Shown: one piece after another, positions 1-6,298 of the stretch
Layout of the letters: each line of letters begins with the position of its first letter
How positions within the stretch are numbered: the first letter of the stretch is position 1
Assembly (NCBI GenBank): GCA_948468465.1
Contig: CAOKJJ010000173.1
Location: 1-10,650 of the forward strand
Direction: 5' to 3'
Source of the DNA: an uncultured Eubacterium sp.
GTDB lineage: Bacteria > Bacillota_A > Clostridia > Lachnospirales > Lachnospiraceae
Length of the DNA: 10,650 nucleotides
Position numbers and translations under genes: made by a program
Notes under the pieces: model-generated
What the model saw: only the letters and a program-made list of their open reading frames with translations
What the model was told of the DNA's origin: nothing
Databases searched by the model: none

Positions 1-90
1 TGGTGGGGTTCTAAAATTGATCAAGATGAATTAGAACAGGCATATCAGATGCTGGAGAAATATGTAAAAAATAATTGGGAGAAATTTTAA
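1..90 (+). CDS. C-terminal end of an unidentified protein (5' end outside window)
   Basis: An open frame runs in from the left edge and stops at TAA (88-90). The visible 29 residues (start WWGSK, end NNWEKF) are polar and look helical. This is too little to assign a family. The stop overlaps the ATG of the next gene by one base (TAATG), so the two genes are probably in one operon and translationally coupled. Base composition is as AT-rich as the following gene. Confidence 0.6.
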   Translation, partial: WWGSKIDQDELEQAYQMLEKYVKNNWEKF

Positions 91-1232
91 TGGATATAGA
101 TTTAGTTAATGAATATACGTTAATGAAACACAGTGTTTTGCCAGGGACTCAGAAAGAAAGTATAGTAGATATTGCCAGAAATCATTTGGGCCTACATTCT
201 GCAAGAATATTGACACCTTATACCACATTGTGCTCAAGGTTAAAAACATATACGCCAGAAATGCTTACGTCACAATTATATGAAAATAGGAATCTGATAA
301 AAATGAGATGTATGAGAACGACTTTGCATATAGAACCTTTTGATGTTGCAAGTATGTTGCATATGGCAACCTTAGATTTAAGACTTTCTGATTGCAGATT
401 GTTTTTCAAGAAAAAATCAGTTCCAATTGAGCGCATAGAAGAAATGAAAGATGAATTGATAAACTTCATGAATGTTCCAAAGACTGGAAATGAAATAGAA
501 AAAAAAATTATTAATATGATAGAATTTTCAGATGAAGAATTGAAAAAAGAATGTGCAAAAAAAATATTAAAATATTTTTGGGAAATCGGTATACTTTGTT
601 ATATTAATATTGCTCAAAATTGGGAAAAAGAAGAACGAAGATATGCTTTAACCAAACAATATTACCCAGATATAAATTTTAACAAATATGATATTAAAGA
701 ATCTCAGGAAATGCTAATTTTAGAGTATATTAAAAAGTTTGGACCCGTTACAATGAAAGATATTTCCTGGTGGAGTGGATTGAGTTTAAAAATAATAAAA
801 AGTATTTTAGAGATGAACAAAAAATCTTTAGTTCAATTTAAGATAAATGATTTTGAATCAGAATTCTATATGTTTGCAGCAGAATATCATTTCTTGGAGA
901 AATACAAGCCAATTGATTTGGATTGGGTAACTTTACTTGCATATGAGGATCCTTCGTTAAAAGGTTATTATGAATCAAGGGAAAGATATGTTGAAAAAAA
1001 TTTTTACAACTTGTTGTTTAACCAGATAGGAGAAGTTCGTGCCAGTATCATCCATAATGGAAAAGCAATTGGCGTGTGGGAATGGGATAAAAAAAGGAAA
1101 TGTATAAAATTACAATATTTTACTGATATTAGTAAACAGATTATGCGAAAGGTCAAAAAGATAAAAGAGAAGTTTGAAGCGATGTTGTATCCTGACAGGC
1201 AAATAACTTTATTTGACTATGATTTTGAATAA
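90..1232 (+). CDS. Winged-helix DNA-binding protein of the AlkZ/YcaQ-like family
   Basis: The 380-residue product resembles the HTH_42 (AlkZ/YcaQ-like) family, whose studied members are DNA glycosylases that remove bulky alkylated bases or unhook interstrand crosslinks. Family-like stretches are LGLHSARILTPYTTL (about 33-47), KMRCMRTTLH (71-80) and a C-terminal NGKAIGVWEW strand followed by a basic helix. The length fits. The position where characterised glycosylases carry the catalytic QxQ or QxD motif reads H36-S37-A38, so activity on DNA bases is uncertain; from memory, a GLHxAR subgroup is widespread. I chose ATG 90 over the in-frame TTG at 75 because GGGAGA (77-82) lies about 7 bases upstream and the ATG overlaps the previous stop. 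The gene is much more AT-rich than the right side of the window, suggesting acquisition. Cytoplasmic. Family assignment is fairly sure, function is not. Confidence 0.75.
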   Translation: MDIDLVNEYTLMKHSVLPGTQKESIVDIARNHLGLHSARILTPYTTLCSRLKTYTPEMLTSQLYENRNLIKMRCMRTTLHIEPFDVASMLHMATLDLRLSDCRLFFKKKSVPIERIEEMKDELINFMNVPKTGNEIEKKIINMIEFSDEELKKECAKKILKYFWEIGILCYINIAQNWEKEERRYALTKQYYPDINFNKYDIKESQEMLILEYIKKFGPVTMKDISWWSGLSLKIIKSILEMNKKSLVQFKINDFESEFYMFAAEYHFLEKYKPIDLDWVTLLAYEDPSLKGYYESRERYVEKNFYNLLFNQIGEVRASIIHNGKAIGVWEWDKKRKCIKLQYFTDISKQIMRKVKKIKEKFEAMLYPDRQITLFDYDFE

Positions 1233-1255
1233 ATATACATAACTTTACAATTTTT

Positions 1256-1367
1256 ACAGATGATACTTCTGCTGTTGGATTAGCTATTTCAAAATGCTGG
1301 ATGCATGGGATTGTATAGTGGTTTGGATGTTGACGATATATATATTAGAGAAAAGGGTTGGAAGTAG
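1256..1367 (+). pseudogene. Possible frameshifted 3' remnant of an unknown gene
   Basis: Just after the AlkZ-like gene one frame reads FTDDTSAVGLAISKCWMHG and then meets a stop at 1316-1318. Removing one G from the GGG at 1307-1309 lets it continue as LYSGLDVDDIYIREKGWK to TAG (1365-1367). The joined peptide has protein-like composition, but no start codon or family is visible. It could be the decayed tail of an accessory gene, or chance in AT-rich DNA. Support is only the readable two-frame peptide. Confidence 0.25.
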
Positions 1368-1393
1368 AACAAAAAAATCCACGAGGTAAAAAT

Positions 1394-1816
1394 ATGATCA
1401 TAGAAGATTTACTCGCCAAAAGGAACATGACAAAAGAGCAGCTTGCATCTGAATCCGGCATTCCATTCACAGTGGTCCATGATATTTGCAGTGGAAACAC
1501 AAAGCTGGAAAAGTGTTCTGCGGAAACTATCTACAATATCGTAAAAGCACTGAACATTTCTATGGAATTACTGACAGAAAGCGGAATCAGGCAAACAAAA
1601 AGGGAACATACGTATGAATATGGCCTTCCGGAGTATTTGCAGCATGATCTGGATGCCTATAAAGAAGGCTTGAAAACGGAATCCAGTATCCTTGACTGTT
1701 TGTGGGGAAAACTGTATGGCAGCATCAATATAGCGGAAATCAACGAGGGAATTATTACTGCGGAACATGCGGACTACCTGCGTAAGAAATATCTTTGGAA
1801 TGGAGGCCATATATGA
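1394..1816 (+). CDS. XRE-like helix-turn-helix regulator, upstream partner of the HipA-like kinase
   Basis: The product is 140 residues. Residues 1-60 form a compact HTH of the Cro/C1 type: a first helix (IIEDLLAKRNM), then TKEQLASESGIPFTVVHDI as the helix-turn-helix, and a closing helix ending in KALNISMELL. The remaining 80 residues (EYGLPEYLQHDLDAYKEGL and onward) are an unassigned helical region ending LRKKYLWNGGHI. The start is ATG 1394, with GAGG at 1383-1386; an in-frame TTG at 1358 is less likely because it lies inside the preceding AT-rich remnant. The last four bases overlap the kinase start (ATGA, 1813-1816), so the genes are coupled. By analogy with HipB/HipA it should bind DNA upstream, repress the pair, and possibly bind the kinase. 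This two-gene order recurs in gut Clostridia (from memory). Antitoxin activity is inference. Confidence 0.7.
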   Translation: MIIEDLLAKRNMTKEQLASESGIPFTVVHDICSGNTKLEKCSAETIYNIVKALNISMELLTESGIRQTKREHTYEYGLPEYLQHDLDAYKEGLKTESSILDCLWGKLYGSINIAEINEGIITAEHADYLRKKYLWNGGHI

Positions 1817-2556
1817 ACGGCAAGGTGAATTTTACCAGCTGCAGACGAGTGGCTGGAAAGGCATATAATGGAGCAAATGGAAAAAAGATTGCTGTAGAGT
1901 ATGAAGGAAAACAGTATATGCTGAAATTTCCATCCTCAGGGTCGTCAAAACCTACGCAGCTTTCCTATACGAACAGTTGTTTTTCGGAACATATCGCCTG
2001 CAGTATTTTTCATATGCTTGGCGTTTCGGCTCAGAAAACGATGCTTGGAACCTTTGATGTGGCCGAAAAGACAAAGATTGTCTGCGCATGTCTTGATTTT
2101 ATTGCAGATGGAAAGCAGCTTTTTGATTTTTGCTCTATCAAAAATACGATTCTGGATTCTGACAGTAACGGAAGTGGAACGGAGCTTTCCGAAATTCTTG
2201 AAACAATCGAAAAACAGCAGTTTTTAGATCCGGCAGCGTTGCTGCAGCATTTTTGGGATATGTTTGTGATGGATGCCTTGCTTGGTAACTTTGACCGGCA
2301 TAATGGAAACTGGGGATTTCTGTATGATCCTGTTTTAAAAATGACGGCTCTTGCGCCTGTTTATGACTGTGGAAGCTGCTTGCTGCCGCAGGCTGATGAA
2401 GGCGTTATGCGAGCTGTCCTTGAGGATGAGAATGAAATGAACAAAAGAATATTTCAGTTCCCGACCTCTGCACTGAAGCTTGGAGGCAGGAAGTTAAATT
2501 ATTATGATTATTCCCCAGCCGTGCTGCCCGCGGCTGGGGGATTTGTTTCACTGTAA
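1813..2556 (+). CDS. HipA-like serine/threonine kinase, apparently C-terminally truncated
   Basis: The 247-residue product belongs to the HipA/CtkA-like kinase group. K38 (YMLKF) fits the ATP-binding lysine. GNFDRHNGNW (158-167) is the catalytic loop with D161 and N166. VYDCGS (183-188) provides the metal-binding D185. The start is ATG 1813, with GGAGG at 1802-1806, overlapping the HTH gene. Through NYYD (229-232) the protein reads like a normal member. Then come only SPAVLPAAGGFVSL and a stop; that tail is encoded by a GC-rich inverted repeat (2513-2539). From memory, intact relatives are about 300-320 residues and continue after NYYDF with a helical segment, so roughly 60-70 residues are missing. 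The kinase core may still be active or the gene may be decaying. Relatives phosphorylate proteins, as E. coli HipA does with GltX; the substrate here is unknown. Confidence 0.7.
   Translation: MNGKVNFTSCRRVAGKAYNGANGKKIAVEYEGKQYMLKFPSSGSSKPTQLSYTNSCFSEHIACSIFHMLGVSAQKTMLGTFDVAEKTKIVCACLDFIADGKQLFDFCSIKNTILDSDSNGSGTELSEILETIEKQQFLDPAALLQHFWDMFVMDALLGNFDRHNGNWGFLYDPVLKMTALAPVYDCGSCLLPQADEGVMRAVLEDENEMNKRIFQFPTSALKLGGRKLNYYDYSPAVLPAAGGFVSL
2513..2550 (+). terminator. GC-rich hairpin at the end of the HipA-like gene, possible terminator or element end
   Basis: CCCCAGCC (2513-2520) pairs with GGCTGGGG (2532-2539) around an 11-base loop, followed by the weakly T-rich ATTTGTTTC. It lies inside the last codons of the kinase gene, which is unusual for a terminator. 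It may instead be the boundary of an inserted or deleted element. Confidence 0.45.
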
Positions 2557-2878
2557 AACCATGCGGCAGATGGCTTGTGTGAAAGAACAGCCTCATCATG
2601 CGAAAAAATAACCTGAAATTGTCTCAATTTCTCTTGCATTTTTGGTATTTTATGCTAAACTGTATCTATACTTTATCTATTCTTAATGCATCTTACCATG
2701 AGAAGGATATGTTCCATACCTTCATAAGTATTATTTTGCAAGCATTACAGCTTTATGCTGAGCAGTTAAAAACAGCAGCTTTTCTTTGTAGTATGGCATA
2801 ACTATGACAGTTGTGTCCGTTTTGGCTGTCTGGAACAAAAAATCGGGGGTTCAAAATAAAATATAAGGAGGAATTACA
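2557..2878. other. Intergenic stretch without a convincing gene
   Basis: About 320 bases between the truncated kinase gene and the hemerythrin gene. The only open frame (2598-2801, 67 codons) has no good ribosome binding site and an unconvincing composition. A weak sigma-A-like pair is TTGCAT (2634-2639), 16 bases, TAAACT (2656-2661). A small wobble-containing hairpin (GACAG with CTGTC, around 2806-2832) lies nearer the gene. The region probably holds the promoter and leader of the hemerythrin gene, and possibly the lost 3' part of the kinase locus. Confidence 0.5.
2634..2661 (+). promoter_or_regulatory. Weak candidate sigma-A promoter upstream of the hemerythrin/receiver gene
   Basis: TTGCAT and TAAACT are separated by 16 bases, in an AT-rich stretch about 250 bases upstream of the coding start. 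The match is modest and would imply a long leader. Confidence 0.3.
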
Positions 2879-2920
2879 GTGATAAGGCTGCACTGTGGCA
2901 AAGGAGGGCATCATGAGTAA
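2879..2920 (+). CDS. Possible 13-codon leader ORF overlapping the hemerythrin gene start
   Basis: GTG 2879 follows a full Shine-Dalgarno sequence, TAAGGAGG (2864-2871), at 7-base spacing and opens a 13-residue frame (MIRLHCGKGGHHE) ending at TAA 2918-2920. The main gene has its own AAGGAGG at 2901-2907, inside this short frame, and its ATG at 2913 overlaps the stop region in another frame. Two near-perfect ribosome binding sites 36 bases apart are hard to explain without some role for the first. The peptide contains three His and one Cys, but 13 residues cannot establish function. The alternative is that the first site serves an in-frame GTG start of the main gene at 2895, though the spacing for that is poor. 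Confidence 0.35.
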   Translation: MIRLHCGKGGHHE

Positions 2921-4262
2921 CCAATTTATATGGCAGGATCGCTATAACATCGGGGTAGATGTAATTGACAGGGAGCACAAAAAGCTTTTTGGCATTATGA
3001 ACCGTCTGCTCATATTCAGCGAACAGGAAGATAAAAGCCAATGGGTCTGTGAGGAAGGGCTTAAGTATTTTAAAGACCATGCAATGAAGCATTTTTCAGA
3101 AGAAGAGGTCTATATGGCTTCTATTTCTTATAAAGGATATGAGTCGCACAGGCGTGTGCATGATAATTTTCGAAAAAATACGCTTCCTGCTTTGGAACGG
3201 GAACTGATACAGACGAATTACTCAAAAGAGGCAGTCAGTCATTTCCTAAGCGTTTGTGCGGGATGGCTGATTGGCCATACATTGACGGAAGATCATGCCA
3301 TTGTCAACGGAGCGGACAATAAGTGGGAAAACCTGCTGCCGGAGGAAGAGGAGCTGGCTGCGAAGCAGCTGATGATACATATGGTCAAGGATATGTTCCA
3401 GCTGGATTCGCATTTGATCAGTGACCGCTACAGCGGAGAAAAATTTGGAAAAGGCATATACTGCAGATTTATTTACGCGAATAATAAAAATGAGAAGTGG
3501 GAAGTATTCATGATTTTGGAAGAAAGGCTGCTTCTTGAGACGGTCGGAAAAGTGATGGGATATAAATCAGGCAAGATGAGCGTTTCATTGATGAATGCAT
3601 CCAGATATACGATCCGCCAGTTTGTGGAACGGGTATTGGAGCATCTGCCGGCAGCGGATGGATTTGAACTGCAGGATGAAAACCTGCTGTCCTATGAGCA
3701 GTTCCAAAAAGTATTTGAAAAGCCGCAGTGCAGCCTTTTATTTGATACGGGGGCCGGATATTTTGCGTACTGTGCGATGAAGCCGCGTGTATTGAAAAAA
3801 GCCGGGGCTTCGATCGGGGCGCAAAACGCGGTAAAAGAAGTGGAACTGTATTTGGCAAACAATGAAAAGCAGAATGCGTCAAACGGTAAAAAGAAGATTC
3901 TGATTATAGATGATTCCGATACGGTTGGTCTGGCGATGCAGGAGCTGCTTGGCAAAGATTATTATGTTACAATCGCAAAATCGGGCTTGTCTGGAATAAG
4001 GTGCATGACGCTGGAGCGTCCGGATCTTGTTTTGCTGGATTATGAAATGCCGGTCTGTGATGGCGTGCAGGTGTTGGAGATGATACGCTCTGAGGAAGAT
4101 TTTTCGAAGATTCCGGTATTTTTCCTGACAGGCAGGGTAGATAAACAAAGTGTCACGAGAGTTATGCCGCTGCGTCCGGAAGGATATCTTTTAAAAAACC
4201 AGCAGCCGCAAGATATTAAAAAGAACATTGATGGATATTTCAGAAAAAAACAGGATAAATAG
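2913..4262 (+). CDS. Hemerythrin domain - unassigned middle domain - response-regulator receiver protein
   Basis: The product is 449 residues with three parts. Residues 1-135 are a bacteriohemerythrin domain with all seven expected diiron ligands: H22, H60, E64, H79, H83, H122 and D127 (HFSEEE and HTLTED contexts). Such domains bind O2 or sense it. Residues 150-315 are unassigned alpha/beta sequence; the pattern around 196-290 is faintly like CheX/CheC folds, a guess only. Residues 326-445 are a CheY-type receiver with the acidic pair D333/D334, phospho-acceptor D376 (LLDYEMP), T406 and K428. There is no DNA-binding or enzymatic output domain, no signal peptide and no membrane segment, so a cytoplasmic O2- or redox-linked signalling adaptor is likely. 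The start is ATG 2913 with AAGGAGG at 2901-2907. It is a single-gene unit closed by a terminator at 4264-4300. The domain calls at both ends are secure; the pathway and the partner kinase are not visible here. Confidence 0.85.
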   Translation: MSNQFIWQDRYNIGVDVIDREHKKLFGIMNRLLIFSEQEDKSQWVCEEGLKYFKDHAMKHFSEEEVYMASISYKGYESHRRVHDNFRKNTLPALERELIQTNYSKEAVSHFLSVCAGWLIGHTLTEDHAIVNGADNKWENLLPEEEELAAKQLMIHMVKDMFQLDSHLISDRYSGEKFGKGIYCRFIYANNKNEKWEVFMILEERLLLETVGKVMGYKSGKMSVSLMNASRYTIRQFVERVLEHLPAADGFELQDENLLSYEQFQKVFEKPQCSLLFDTGAGYFAYCAMKPRVLKKAGASIGAQNAVKEVELYLANNEKQNASNGKKKILIIDDSDTVGLAMQELLGKDYYVTIAKSGLSGIRCMTLERPDLVLLDYEMPVCDGVQVLEMIRSEEDFSKIPVFFLTGRVDKQSVTRVMPLRPEGYLLKNQQPQDIKKNIDGYFRKKQDK

Positions 4263-4263
4263 A

Positions 4264-4300
4264 AAAGAACACCGTTTCTGATGCCGGAGGCGGTGTTTTT
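4264..4300 (+). terminator. Intrinsic terminator of the hemerythrin/receiver gene
   Basis: AACACCG (4268-4274) pairs with CGGTGTT (4291-4297), followed by a T run. It lies directly after the stop codon. Confidence 0.75.
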
Positions 4301-4341
4301 GTATGCTGTTTTGTATGCAATGAAAAAAATTTTTATTTTTC

Positions 4342-4371
4342 TGTAACCTTTTTCCAGTCTCGTTTGTATAG
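4342..4371 (+). promoter_or_regulatory. Candidate ECF-type promoter of the sigma/anti-sigma pair
   Basis: TGTAACCTTTTT (4342-4353) resembles the AAC-type -35 of ECF promoters, and CGTTTGTATAG (4361-4371) lies at about the -10 position. Placed 47-76 bases before the sigma gene, this suggests autoregulation. The -35 to CGT distance (13 bases) is shorter than in the classical SigW pattern, so the exact -10 element is uncertain. Confidence 0.5.
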
Positions 4372-4376
4372 TTAGT

Positions 4377-4389
4377 GAAAGGACCTTTC
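4377..4389. repeat. Perfect 13-bp palindrome near the predicted transcription start
   Basis: GAAAGG, a central A, then CCTTTC. It begins about where transcription from the ECF-type promoter should start and lies upstream of the sigma gene ribosome binding site (GAGGG, 4406-4410). It could be an operator, or it could be chance. Confidence 0.4.
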
Positions 4390-4417
4390 AAAGAAATAAG
4401 AAAATGAGGGATCGCTC

Positions 4418-4900
4418 ATGAAACAAACCGTAGAGGAACTGGCTGGACGTTATCGTGACAATTTGTTTGCCGCCGCATTTAACGTATGTAAAAATGCCGC
4501 AGACGCGGACGATATTGTACAGGAAACGTTTTTACAGTATTATGTAGCAAAAAAAGAATTTGACAGTGAACAGCATATCCGTGCATGGCTGCTGCGGGTG
4601 GCGATTAACAAGGCTAAAAATGTGAACCATACTTTTTGGAGGCAGCATAAAGTGCCGCTGGAAGATTATATGGAGACGCTTGCTTTTGAGACGCCGCAGG
4701 ACGAGACGTTGTTTGAGACGGTTATGAAGCTTCCAGAAAAATACCGGATTGTCATACATCTGTATTATTATGAGGAGTATTCGGTTGCTGAGATTGCAGA
4801 GGTTTTGAAACTGTCGCAGAGCAACGTAAAAGTAAGGCTTTCGCGCGGACGCAAATTGTTGAAAGAAACTTTAAAGGAGGACTGGGAAGATGACGAATAA
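4418..4900 (+). CDS. ECF-type RNA polymerase sigma factor
   Basis: The 160-residue protein has the two-domain layout of group 4 sigma factors. Region 2 spans about residues 5-72, with ADADDIVQETFLQYY (28-42) as the core-binding part and HIRAWLLRVAINKAKN (53-68) as the -10 recognition helix. Region 4 spans about 97-152, with LPEKYRIVIHLYYYEEYSVAEIAEVL and the recognition helix SQSNVKVRLSRGRKLL. There is no region 1 or 3. It should direct RNA polymerase to a small regulon, probably including itself through the promoter at 4342-4371. The ribosome binding site is GAGGG at 4406-4410, inside a small TGAG/CTCA inverted repeat. The 3' end overlaps the next gene by 11 bases, a standard arrangement for a sigma factor and its membrane regulator. 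The inducing signal is not evident. Confidence 0.93.
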   Translation: MKQTVEELAGRYRDNLFAAAFNVCKNAADADDIVQETFLQYYVAKKEFDSEQHIRAWLLRVAINKAKNVNHTFWRQHKVPLEDYMETLAFETPQDETLFETVMKLPEKYRIVIHLYYYEEYSVAEIAEVLKLSQSNVKVRLSRGRKLLKETLKEDWEDDE

Positions 4901-5519
4901 GGAGAAGTATCAAAAGGCGTTTTCTGCTCTGCATGCCTCCGACAACATTTCTTTGGAGGAAGAGATCATGGAAAAAAACAGACAAATATATCGAATGAAA
5001 AAAGCAGCGGCTGCCTGCGCGGCAGTAGTCATTGCATTTGGCAGCATTACTGTTGCGTATGCGGCGGATCTGGGAGGCATTCAGCAAAAGATTGCCGCAT
5101 GGTTCCATGGAGAACAGGTACAGATGCATGTAACAGGAGATGGAAATGGCAGCTATTCTTATACGTATACCGATGAGAGCGGACAGACGCATGAAGGCTC
5201 TGGCGGAGGGGTCGCTATTGACGATTCCGGCAATGAGAGCTGGCTGTCGGCGGAGGAAGTTATGGAAGATATCGGAAATGATGTGATGGCGGATGAGGAC
5301 GGCAATATCTGGCTTTATTATTATGATAAAAAGTTTAATATCACAGATCTGTTTGATGAGGAAGGCAATTGTAAAGTAGCGCTTGAGCACGAAGGGAAAA
5401 CGATTTATTTTACGATAGATGCAGACGATCAAAGTGAAGATGCCGTACCGGGCAGCTATGCTTTTGGAAGCAGTCCGCTGGTTCCGGACGATGTTGAAAA
5501 TTATACAATGCTAAAATAG
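4890..5519 (+). CDS. Single-pass membrane protein, probable anti-sigma factor
   Basis: The product is 209 residues. Residues 1-36 are charged and cytoplasmic, with KYQKAFSALHAS near the start. Residues 38-58 form one membrane helix (alanine- and valine-rich, ending TVAYAA). The remaining 150 residues would lie outside. The outer part is acidic, with a Gly/Ser/Tyr-rich segment (NGSYSYTYTDESGQTHEGSG) and several short beta-prone strands. The ribosome binding site AAAGGAGG (4873-4880) lies 9 bases before ATG 4890. The overlap with the ECF sigma gene, the topology and the FSALHAS-type N-terminus are those of Clostridia proteins (DUF4179-like) encoded after ECF sigma factors, which are thought to hold the sigma at the membrane until an outside signal arrives. 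No zinc-binding HxxxCxxC anti-sigma motif is present. The role as anti-sigma is inferred from context. The gene ends at a strong terminator. Confidence 0.75.
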   Translation: MTNKEKYQKAFSALHASDNISLEEEIMEKNRQIYRMKKAAAACAAVVIAFGSITVAYAADLGGIQQKIAAWFHGEQVQMHVTGDGNGSYSYTYTDESGQTHEGSGGGVAIDDSGNESWLSAEEVMEDIGNDVMADEDGNIWLYYYDKKFNITDLFDEEGNCKVALEHEGKTIYFTIDADDQSEDAVPGSYAFGSSPLVPDDVENYTMLK

Positions 5520-5534
5520 ACAGTAGAAATAAAT

Positions 5535-5573
5535 AAAACACTGGCGCCTGAACATGGACGCCAGTGTTTTTTT
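5535..5573. terminator. Bidirectional intrinsic terminator between convergent units
   Basis: AAAACACTGGCG (5535-5546) pairs perfectly with CGCCAGTGTTTT (5559-5570) around a 12-base loop. There are T runs on both strands, so it can stop the sigma/anti-sigma transcript and the minus-strand transcript that ends at 5577. Confidence 0.9.
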
Positions 5574-5576
5574 CAG

Positions 5577-5855
5577 TTATTTTTTCATGCGTTTCATCAT
5601 TTGAATCATGGCTTGTGCCTTTTTGCTTTCTTCCGGCGGAAGGTTTTTTAAAAGGATTTCCAGCATCATATCGCGTTCCTTTTCATTAAAGGATATGCCC
5701 TGTTTTTGGGCGTTATTGGATGCGGACATCAATGCTGCCATCATATCTTTGGCGTTGCCGCCGGACTGCCTTGCGGACATGGCTTTTAAGAAAGCCAGTT
5801 TTTCCGGTGATATTCCGTTTGTATTTTGAGCGGTAAATACGTCGTCAAAATTCAT
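5577..5855 (-). CDS. Small helical protein of unknown function (distal gene of a minus-strand pair)
   Basis: I do not recognise this 92-residue protein. It is predicted to be soluble and mostly helical, with a short N-terminal arm (MNFDDVFTAQNTNG), a helix from SPEKLAFLKAM, a Met/Ala-rich helix (KDMMAALMSASNNAQKQG), a helix NEKERDMMLEILLKNL, and a basic C-terminal helix ending IQMMKRMKK. It is unusually rich in methionine. The start is chosen at the ATG complementary to 5853-5855, because GGAGG lies 5 bases upstream (5861-5865); an upstream in-frame ATG has no such site. It lies 94 bases downstream of the next minus-strand gene and probably shares its transcript. The spacing of LK, K-helix and a C-terminal MI-containing helix resembles that neighbour, suggesting a distant paralogue. 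It may be a sporulation-stage protein if it shares the neighbour's promoter. Confidence 0.6.
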   Translation of the reverse strand: MNFDDVFTAQNTNGISPEKLAFLKAMSARQSGGNAKDMMAALMSASNNAQKQGISFNEKERDMMLEILLKNLPPEESKKAQAMIQMMKRMKK

Positions 5856-5949
5856 AGTGTCCTCCATGATCATTAAAATAGGTAAAACAATATCTACTTT
5901 CAGCATATGATGCGGATACGCAAAATGTGCATGTTGTGAAAAGCGTTGT

Positions 5950-6279
5950 TTAGGAGAACATCGTTTCGTAGGTGGAAAACATTGAGAAAATATTTAATAT
6001 CATATCAATGTGTTCCTGCTCTTTTTCGCTGCAGAATTTGCGGATATCCCCAAGCATTTGCAGCGTATTTTCCATAGGGTTTTCGCCGGAACAAATGGAA
6101 AGGGAGGTATCATCGCTGTCTATGAGGTCGATCGATTTTTTCAGCTCAATGGCTTTGATTAACGTCAATATTTCTTTTTGACGGGAACCGCGCATATATG
6201 GAAGCGCTGTTTTTAAAATCTGCAGGTCTTTGTTTTGAACTTTTTCATCGAAAGCGGTTGGTATGTAATTGTTGTCCAT
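5950..6279 (-). CDS. Small helical protein of unknown function, preceded by a sigma-E-like promoter
   Basis: The 109-residue protein is not assigned to a named family. It has an N-terminal arm (MDNNYIPTAFDEKVQNKDL), helices ILKTALPYM and RQKEILTLIKAIELKKSIDL, an acidic loop, and helices around ENTLQMLGDIRKF and EKEQEHIDMILNIFSMF, ending YETMFS. It has no signal peptide or membrane segment. The start is the ATG complementary to 6277-6279, with AAGGA 6 bases upstream; a longer in-frame reading from 6426 would begin in AT-rich promoter DNA and is rejected. A close match to a mother-cell sigma-E promoter sits just upstream (6299-6327). From memory, similar short proteins with FCSxKEQExIDMILN-like C-termini occur in many Lachnospiraceae without known function. 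A sporulation role is inferred from the promoter only. Confidence 0.65.
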   Translation of the reverse strand: MDNNYIPTAFDEKVQNKDLQILKTALPYMRGSRQKEILTLIKAIELKKSIDLIDSDDTSLSICSGENPMENTLQMLGDIRKFCSEKEQEHIDMILNIFSMFSTYETMFS

Positions 6280-6298
6280 AAAAATTCCTTTTTTATTT

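Noticed and set aside
2598..2801. 67-codon open frame in the gap before the hemerythrin gene
   Set aside because: No ribosome binding site, low-complexity hydrophobic composition and a candidate promoter inside it.
2800..2878. c-di-GMP riboswitch before the hemerythrin/receiver gene
   Set aside because: I looked because signalling genes often have one, but the conserved GEMM core and paired elements are not visible; only a weak hairpin is present.
4752..5432. 226-codon open frame on the minus strand
   Set aside because: It lies fully opposite the sigma/anti-sigma genes, which have good start sites and family features. Its product is a Leu/Ile/Arg-rich shadow without a ribosome binding site.
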